DNA from: Aurantiochytrium sp. KH105
Taxonomy: Eukaryota > Sar > Bigyra > Thraustochytrida > Thraustochytriidae
Direction of reading: 5' to 3'
DNA: 64,000 bases
Assembly: GCA_003116975.1 (NCBI GenBank)
Contig: BGKB01000018.1
Coordinates: 434,001-498,000 of the forward strand
Shown here: piece by piece, positions 58,447-64,000 of the stretch
How the letters are laid out: each line of letters opens with the position of its first letter
Position numbering within the stretch: the stretch's first letter is position 1
Notes under the pieces: generated by a model
Told to the model about the DNA's origin: nothing
Databases searched by the model: none
What the model saw: the letters and a program-made list of their open reading frames with translations, nothing else
Program-made: the position numbers and the translations under genes

Positions 58447-59565
58447 TCTGAATTTGCGTTCACGAGCTTGCTTTAGGCGTGCTCGAACCTGGGCGAGTCG
58501 ATCCATGGGTAGACTTGATCCATTCGCTTCGAGATCGGGCTCACTAGCCTGCGATGCCGCGTCGCGCTCGTCTTCTCCCTCGACGTCAATGCGCCATTTG
58601 CGCATTGCAGAAGACGATGACTTGAGTCGTGCGTCGCGTGCTCGAGTGCCTTGCGTGCCTTCAACGCGCGAGAACTCGTCAATTTCAGGGTTTACGTCCG
58701 GTGGGTCCAGCAGCTCGCGGACTGAGCTGAGAAGGACGGCTCGGGCCTGTCCGTAGAGCGAAAGGTCAACGTGCTCTCTTTGTATCATGACTGCGACAAT
58801 CTTGTCACGGTCCTTGCGTACTTGGGAAAGCTGATAGCGGAGACGAAGCAAGTCTCTTCGATTCGCCGGGTCGCGAGGGTCACGCTCACGCATGAAACGT
58901 TCCAGACCGTCAATGACGAGATCTTGCACGAGGGCTTCGCCGGAAATGCGCAGCGGCAATTGCGAGAGGTCCCTGTCCTCGTCGTCGAAGTCATCTCCCT
59001 CGTCAAAGCCATCGAGGCCCCGAGCATGGGAACGGGCTCTATGAATACGTTGGCGCAAGATTGCAACGAGATCACGCTGATGAAGCTGGAGCGCAGCAAG
59101 TTCCCGCGTTGGGAGGACAAGCTTGAGGAGGTCTTCGTCATCGTGCTGGTGCTGGGTCTGGTCCGGTGGTCCCAGACCGTTGCGTTCGTGCGTGGCGGTG
59201 GTCCCGCCAACATCGAGAAGCCGCTCGTAGAGCTGAAGGACCTCTTGCAGGTCGGCAGCAGCTTGACGGAGGTCCTGTGGGTCTGGTGTCGAGGGCGGCC
59301 TGCTCCTGGCAGCGTCGAAGCTCTCGTACGAGTTCCAGGAGGCCGAGCGCGCTCCCTTTTCGGGGTCGCCTGCACGGCGGGTCTGGGCCTTTGCGGCAGC
59401 CCGTCTCGACGTTGCCGGCGCCCGGTCGGGCGTGCCAGGCGCGGCGGCCAGCGCCCCGTCTCGGGAAGGCTGCGAGCCCGCGCTGAGGGTACGGCCTCCG
59501 CGCCGAGGCCCTGGGCCGCCCGAGTCATGTTCATGCCGCCGTCGCCGGGCGGCGCCAACGTCCAT
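51961..59565 (-). CDS. Giant coiled-coil protein (~2534 residues) with 53-residue tandem repeats
   Basis: From the ATG at 59565 the product has about 2534 residues. The first 370 include disordered Arg/Pro-rich sequence and a helical, non-repetitive part (for example ALVQDLVIDGLERFMRERDP; QARAVLLSSVRELLDPP). A poly-Gln run (about 373-387) follows, then nearly 1950 residues of coiled coil. Within it a 53-residue unit beginning QSEELIAGLRASL recurs at least five times, with more diverged copies before. The C-terminal 190 residues are acidic and disordered, with GETPFA repeats and an ending MDDAMEWV. Length and layout recall golgins and pericentriolar scaffolds, but I cannot name a family. The frame extends to 59931, overlapping the upstream gene; the MDVGAARRRR start avoids this and gives a 47-base gap. 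Confidence 0.85.
54560..55450 (-). repeat. 159-bp in-frame tandem repeat array
   Basis: The word TCGCTCTGCG recurs on the plus strand at 54641, 54800, 54959, 55118 and 55277, exactly 159 bases apart each time, and the surrounding sequence repeats with it. The two units nearest 54.7-54.95 kb are identical over more than 100 bases. Each unit encodes 53 residues of coiled coil in the giant gene. Confidence 0.95.
58402..58448 (-). repeat. CTG/CAG run encoding poly-Gln in the giant coiled-coil gene
   Basis: About 12 CAG/CAA codons (minus strand) with one CGG interruption. Confidence 0.9.
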
Positions 59566-59612
59566 CCTGGACGATCTGATCTTGCCCGCGGGCGGGCGCC
59601 GACGCCGCTGCG
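59566..59612 (-). other. 47-bp gap between two same-strand genes
   Basis: If both chosen ends are right, only 47 GC-rich bases separate the membrane-protein stop from the giant-gene start, too short for an ordinary promoter plus terminator. See findings. Confidence 0.6.
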
Positions 59613-61160
59613 CTAGGCGCCGACCGAAGCCAGCAGCAGGACCAGGTCGCGCTCGCGCCGCAGCACGGGGTCCGCAGTCTGCTGCGCCCCCGGCCGTGCG
59701 GCGGAGTCGAGCGCCGCGCGCACCCGTTGCACTTCTGCGTCCTTGCCGGGACCGCGGGTCGCCAGGGCCGCGCGCAGCGCAGCGCCCAGGGGCTCGCCGC
59801 GGCGGCCCTGCGCGGCGCGGTGCAGCTCCTCGCTGCCGGCGAGGAGGCCTCGCGGGACGACGTCCAAAAAGGCGACGAGGGCCGCGTCGCTCGAGGTCAT
59901 TTGCGAGGCCACATCCCGGGTCCACGCCCACACGTCGTCATCATCAGCATCGTCGTCGTTCAAGTTGGCATTGACATTGGCGTCATCGTCATCGAAATGA
60001 CGGGCGGCCTCGAGAGGGAGATTCGTTTCCAGGCCCCGCGCAGATGCAGCAGATCTGGCCAAGAGAATGTCCTCGGCTTTGGCAAAGTCTGCCGACATGC
60101 GGTCGAGATGTGGTCGCAGGATGCCAAGGCCCAAAGCCGTGAAGCGCCTCTCCGAGAGCTGTGCGGCGTGACGCAGTAAGAAGGCGAGAACACGAATGAG
60201 CGTCGAGCACGTCGACGACGACGGCGAGTCCATGGTGATGAGAAATGTCGTCCAAAACTGAGTCGCAAAGCAGGTGTCGGCGGCGAGCGGATCGTGGAAG
60301 ATTGGGTCCATGCCCCAGCAGGCGATGCCCTCGATCATGCTTCCGAGCACAAAAGATTGGAACAAGATTGCGCCGTGGTCCGAAAAGGGCGTCAATGGTA
60401 GCAAAAGGCCAAAATTGAAGTAGTGATGCGCATGAAAGCAGCACTCACGTGCCCACATGAGATAACCTCCGGCCAGTCCTAAACTCAGAACTCCGTAAAT
60501 GCCAGCAGTTCTCCAGAAAGTACTCGCGTTTTTGGAGAAATACCCAGCGAGCATGTAGATTACAGCGAGGATACCTGCAAGGAGGCCGAGCCCAAGTAAG
60601 CGTTCTCGCCTGCTCATGAGTTTCCAACCGGGAAGACCTTGTCCGAGCTTGGACCCAAACGTCTGGAGAATCGTCACATTGTCAAGGAATACGAAATTCG
60701 AGCCGGCAAAGAGTCCCAACGCATACACGGGTGCCGACGTGCGTCGAAACGAAAAAGACAGCAGACTTGGCCACAGGACGAGCGTCAAGAGCGCGACCCA
60801 CTTGATCCATTCCAAGCGTGAGCCGTATCGGCTCATCATGGTACCGCTTCGGCCGAGGAAAACGTTTGCAACTCCGGCAAAGACTGCGCTGCTCATAAAG
60901 ACGAGCGCAACAAGGTCTCCCAGCCTCGCTGCGGTATGCAGCGCCGCAAGTCCAGGCAGCGCTTGCAAGCTGAGCTCGATGCCATGTCCCACGACGAGGC
61001 CCGTCGCCAGCCCGACCGCATGAACTCCGAGCGCCAGCGCTTCCTTGCGAAGTGTGAATCGCGGTGGATACCGCGCGGGCGGGATAGCGCCAGCAGGTAC
61101 GAGAGGCGAGTAGAGTCCAACTTGGAGCACGCGCGCTTTGCCTCGAGCCTTCTGCGTCAT
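59613..61160 (-). CDS. Multi-span membrane protein similar to the membrane part of LCCL-type proteins
   Basis: The 515-residue protein has about eight hydrophobic spans in its first 310 residues (for example LGVHAVGLATGLVVGHGI, WVALLTLVLWPSLLSFSF, LLGLGLLAGILAVIYMLAG) and a cytosolic-looking Ala/Leu/Arg-rich C-terminus with an Asp/Asn patch (DDDDANVNANLNDDDADDDD). The best signature is HAHHYFNFGLLLPLTPF followed by FVLGSMIEGIACWGMDPIF. From memory, it resembles the HHY...PLT...GxxxxGIxxxGxDxI block in the membrane region of fungal LCCL-domain proteins; no LCCL domain is present here. The function is unknown. I chose the ATG at 61160 (MTQKARGKARVLQ); the frame continues 25 codons upstream to another ATG. 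The stop lies 47 bases before the giant coiled-coil gene on the same strand. Confidence 0.75.
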   Translation of the reverse strand: MTQKARGKARVLQVGLYSPLVPAGAIPPARYPPRFTLRKEALALGVHAVGLATGLVVGHGIELSLQALPGLAALHTAARLGDLVALVFMSSAVFAGVANVFLGRSGTMMSRYGSRLEWIKWVALLTLVLWPSLLSFSFRRTSAPVYALGLFAGSNFVFLDNVTILQTFGSKLGQGLPGWKLMSRRERLLGLGLLAGILAVIYMLAGYFSKNASTFWRTAGIYGVLSLGLAGGYLMWARECCFHAHHYFNFGLLLPLTPFSDHGAILFQSFVLGSMIEGIACWGMDPIFHDPLAADTCFATQFWTTFLITMDSPSSSTCSTLIRVLAFLLRHAAQLSERRFTALGLGILRPHLDRMSADFAKAEDILLARSAASARGLETNLPLEAARHFDDDDANVNANLNDDDADDDDVWAWTRDVASQMTSSDAALVAFLDVVPRGLLAGSEELHRAAQGRRGEPLGAALRAALATRGPGKDAEVQRVRAALDSAARPGAQQTADPVLRRERDLVLLLASVGA

Positions 61161-61630
61161 GGTTGTTGGTTCGCAAAATAAAAACTCAATGTTTCGTCTC
61201 AACCAACTTGAAGAAGCGATGAGATCTACGGTCAATTGAGGTATTGAACGCGGCGCAGACCACGCATCCGGGAATTTTGTACATATCGATCTGGGGGGAC
61301 GCTGGTGAGTATTTCTTCAACGTCAACAGCATCAAGGGTTGACACAGGGATGCGCCTCGACACCGTCAATAACTGTTTCAACTTCGAAAGAGTGCCTGTC
61401 ACGCTCCAAATTGCATTTGAGTCAATCGAGACGTACAGTGCTCTCCCGGGAGCAGGTCAAGGCTAAGCGGCGCTTCATAATTATTTCAAAAATGCTCTCG
61501 CGTCGAGAGGTGCGATGGAAGTGGTCGAGAATAATATTCTAGGGCATCTTGGATTCACTGCCGGACAAGTCGACCCGTGTCGGTCTCCAGCCGTCGCCAA
61601 TGGGATTATTATCCCTGGCTAGCGACACAA

Positions 61631-61655
61631 ACTACCCGAAAAATTACCCGAAATT
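61631..61655. repeat. Two half sites of the ACTACCCGAA motif
   Basis: ACTACCCGAAAAA is directly followed by TTACCCGAAATTTT, two direct copies of one arm of the palindrome found at 63560 and 63616. Confidence 0.75.
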
Positions 61656-61849
61656 TTGATCTTGCGATTCGTTCTAGCACCTTCAAAACATTCCCGTGTG
61701 ACTCAAAACTTTGTCCATGCAGGCTTCTCTCCAAGAGAATGGTTGTCCCAGAGTTTGAAATGTTGGGGTTTAGTTTTGGTCGAAATTGGAGAGGGGATTG
61801 GTTTGGCGCTTGAAGCGAGGAAAGTGGTCTATTTGATCGAAATAGGTCT

Positions 61850-61866
61850 GGGTAGTGGCGCTACCC
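61850..61866. repeat. Palindrome GGGTAG-5-CTACCC
   Basis: Six-base arms with a five-base spacer, followed by GAAATT as in the other copies. It is a weaker member of the same palindrome family. Confidence 0.75.
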
Positions 61867-62056
61867 GAAATTGATTGGAAATTATATGGCTAAGACCCTC
61901 TTAGAGTATTTTTCGCTAATTAAAATAGAAATTGCGTTGCGCTCGGATAATCTGTTTTGCCGTGTTCGAATTTTTGCAAGTGCGCCAGATCCCCCCCGAA
62001 ACATGCCATTGAGGCCCGCCAAGCGCCACGACAGGCCATGCAGAATCACATAAACA

Positions 62057-63190
62057 TCATGCGTCAGCGTGAGTTACATATCTATCGCCTTCCGCAGAGT
62101 GAAAACGCGCATGGCAGTACTTAAATATGGAAGCCTGACATCCCGTGCACTTTTGCGTCTTGTGAGGCTCTCTAGCATGCTCGCTCGGGTCTTGGCCATG
62201 CTCGCACTTGACGCAGCGCACGATGCATTTGCGGCCTTTGGCCAGCAAGGTTTGCATGTGCGCTCCTTCTGTGCGGTTCGCCATGATGCCTGGGAGGCGC
62301 TTGCTCCTGTCGTCCGATGACCTCGTATTTGGGACCTCCTCGCATGGTTCCCCGGCTTCCGCAGTTCCATCCTCCTGGCAGACGTCGCCTCCTTCTCCAA
62401 ACAACGCACTCAGACTCTGAGCAGGATCACTCAAGTTGATGCGCAGAGCCACCAGGAAGTCCTCGAATGAGATTTGCTTCTTTAGCGACGCCCAGGACTC
62501 CCAAGAGTTACATTGGCTCAATTTGTCTTGAAGGTTCGTCAGCTGGTACGCACGGAAGCAGTTGTAGAAGATGTACTCAAGCCAGGCCAAGATGATGATC
62601 GCATTCAGGCTCAGGCGGGCGGTCCGCCGCGCGCGACCTGCGAGCGTTTTCCGTACGGTGTCCACTACCCCCCATGGCATGGTTCCAGAACGAGCCCGCG
62701 ATGGGGAGGATCCGTTCGGCCGGTGGAGGGGTTCCATTTGCGATGACGTCGTCGTTATGCCAACGCCAGAGCTGCAGATACTGCTCCACGGTATGGTGAT
62801 CTCGTGCAAAACCGAGGGGCTTGCTGTAGTCCTCGACGATGTGCGGAGCGGGCTCGCCAGTGCCGATGTAGATGAATCTCAGGTCCTCGTGACAAGCGCA
62901 GAGAAGTAGCGCCTCCAGGCCCGGCGCTCCAATGCCGAGAATCTGACGACCACAATCTGCATGATGTAGAAAGGGTCCGCATATACCAAAAGGGGGCACG
63001 GCACGTAGGGACTCGAAGATTCAAGAACCGTGCCCCATCAGCTTGATTGTGGGATACTCGTCATTCTGGTACTCGTAATCATTCATGTCTTGCTCATCAC
63101 CAGAGCCCTCGTCAATCTCATGTTCGCGCGTTCCAACTCCTCCTCTGCGTCTGGTTTGTCGTTGACCTTCAGCGCTGCGAGGAGCTCGGC
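62057..63190 (-). pseudogene. Broken piggyBac-like transposase remnant
   Basis: Minus-strand frames here give pieces of one transposase-like protein in different frames. An acidic piece (EIDEGSGDEQDMNDYEYQND, about 63130-63030) comes first. A frame ending near 62690 has EPAPHIVEDYSKPLG, resembling the VxxYNKxMGGVD block of piggyBac-type (DDE_Tnp_1_7) transposases. A third frame (62057-62809) has NAIIILAWLEYIFYNCFRAY, then ISFEDFLVALRINL, and a C-terminal Cys/His cluster (RCVKCEH; KCTGCQASIFKYCHARFH) like the piggyBac end finger. Changing frames, internal stops and no room for a full catalytic core show that it is dead. The family call is from motif memory and moderate only. This is an old mobile element, not a host gene. 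Confidence 0.5.
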
Positions 63191-63559
63191 CTCATCATCG
63201 ACCATCGCGCCATTTGCAACTTCGCGCTTCGGGCCACTGCGTGCTACGGGTTACTGCACGAAGGACAAGGGCGCAGGAGCAGCCACGGCACGTCCGCAGG
63301 GCGCAGCTCGCGCCGACGCGCGACGAGGGCTCGCTTACTCGCTGCAGCGTCGCAGCTTGAACTAGGCTTGCGAGTCTAACGACCGTGGTTAGCTGCGAGC
63401 AGCCTGCGCGAGCAGCTGTAGCGCCACGACCACCGGAGGAATGTCCGTGCAACTTTGCAAGGAGGAGTGGGGGCAATGTGGAGACCACGTCGCCAAATCG
63501 CAAGAATAAAGGAGACCCCGAAGGTATTTAAAGTAGGTTTTGTTTGGTCAACCGGAAAT

Positions 63560-63582
63560 TTCGGGTAGTGGGACTACCCGAA
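63560..63582. repeat. Perfect palindrome TTCGGGTAGT-GGG-ACTACCCGAA
   Basis: Ten-base arms are exact reverse complements with a three-base spacer. Read directly. Confidence 0.95.
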
Positions 63583-63615
63583 CCTGCCGCCCATCGGGGA
63601 AAATGATTTGCCGAG

Positions 63616-63644
63616 AATTTCGGGTAGTGCCACTACCCGAAATT
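63616..63644. repeat. Perfect palindrome AATTTCGGGTAGTG-C-CACTACCCGAAATT
   Basis: Fourteen-base arms are exact reverse complements around one central base. It lies 34 bases after the previous palindrome and shares its core TTCGGGTAGT. Confidence 0.95.
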
Positions 63645-64000
63645 TAGCCAGGGTTATGAACGACTTCATCGAATTATAATTGTATTCCGTACCAAAGTGT
63701 CAAGAAAACTATCACGGTATGAAGTTTGTTGCTGATGTACGAGCAATTGGGACACCCAGGAAGGCGAAGACAAAGGTATTCAGCATTGCCGACTTGTGAA
63801 TACGTTGTAGAAATGTGGCCCTGGTGGCTTGCACAAGTACTGCTACGGAGTCATCGAGTGAGCTTGCATCAAAGCTCGTGGGCGCATCGCGGTTGCTCTC
63901 AAGTACACTTTTACTTGCATACACGAGAAGTGCGGTGGCAGCGTAAGTGAGAGAGATGCATGAGATCCGAACCTTTCTTCACAAACCCAGAGCAGAGCTC

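Larger units (their letters stand above)
61161..62056. other. AT-richer gene-free DNA with palindromic ACTACCCGAA elements
   Basis: Composition falls from GC-rich to AT-richer here. The region holds half sites (61631-61641, 61644-61655) and one full palindrome (61850-61866) of a motif that returns beyond the transposase remnant. No gene is seen. The left part must include the promoter of the membrane-protein gene. Confidence 0.55.
63191..64000. other. Right-end gene-free DNA
   Basis: After the transposase remnant there is no credible gene. Two strong palindromes (63560-63582, 63616-63644) lie in it. A minus-strand frame of about 70-90 codons (ending 63712) has a protein-like hydrophobic stretch but no ATG; I leave it unannotated. 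Confidence 0.5.

Noticed and set aside
59566-59931. 122-residue N-terminal extension of the giant coiled-coil frame
   Set aside because: It overlaps the end of the upstream membrane-protein gene in another frame and is almost pure Arg/Pro/Ala/Gly.
63712-63924. 70-codon minus-strand frame with a hydrophobic C-terminal part
   Set aside because: No ATG start in the frame, an in-frame stop shortly upstream, and no recognisable family; could be an exon of a gene beyond the window, but nothing supports it.

Overview
The window looks like nuclear DNA of a flagellated, free-living or saprotrophic protist. My best guess is a heterotrophic stramenopile of the labyrinthulomycete/thraustochytrid type. 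The reasons are: almost every gene is one long uninterrupted reading frame, and only the Rho GTPase gene has a clear spliceosomal intron (GTAAGT...GCAG); gene products are typically eukaryotic (kinesins, RRM proteins, Rho GTPase, mitochondrial ribosomal protein, proteasome assembly chaperone); cilium/centriole proteins are present (KIF9-type kinesin, CCDC57-like); and there is a ten-copy Cys-Cys-Cys-His knuckle protein of a kind familiar from oomycete gene sets. The taxonomic call is an inference. The protein family calls marked as recognised are firmer.

Layout. 1-9087: gene-empty, GC-rich, full of short pentamer/tetramer repeats and long purine or pyrimidine tracts. 9088-22 kb: SANT/Myb-like protein (+), ankyrin-WW-kinesin-14 (+), small coiled-coil protein (-), mitochondrial amphipathic-helix protein (-), LPCAT-type acyltransferase with EF hands (-), long coiled-coil protein (+), then a short fragment of an E. 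coli-type isocitrate dehydrogenase. 22.6-30 kb: mitochondrial ribosomal protein mL40 (-), a secreted-side seven-bladed RCC1 propeller on five membrane spans (-), and, divergent from it across 2.3 kb, an EGF-like seven-span receptor candidate (+). 30.6-40.9 kb: coiled-coil protein (-), Rac-like GTPase (+, two exons), three-RRM protein (+), and facing it a PABPN1-like protein (-). 42-52 kb: proteasome assembly chaperone PAC2 (+), CCDC57-like protein (+), CCCH-knuckle repeat protein (-), KIF9-type kinesin (+). 52-61 kb: a roughly 2534-residue coiled-coil protein (-) with a 159-bp in-frame tandem repeat, whose start lies 47 bp after the stop of a multi-span membrane protein (-). 61.2-64 kb: AT-richer DNA with a broken piggyBac-like transposase remnant, bracketed by copies of a TTCGGGTAGT/ACTACCCGAA palindrome.

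How the genes relate. There is no operon-like pathway. A notable share of the coding DNA is microtubule/cilium machinery (two kinesins, a CCDC57-like protein, several long coiled-coil proteins). The two surface proteins at 23.8-30.0 kb form a divergent pair that could share control DNA. The two RRM proteins at 37-41 kb are tail to tail. Many starts lie further in than the longest open frame; I chose starts at ATG codons followed by signal peptides, presequences or the first conserved residues.
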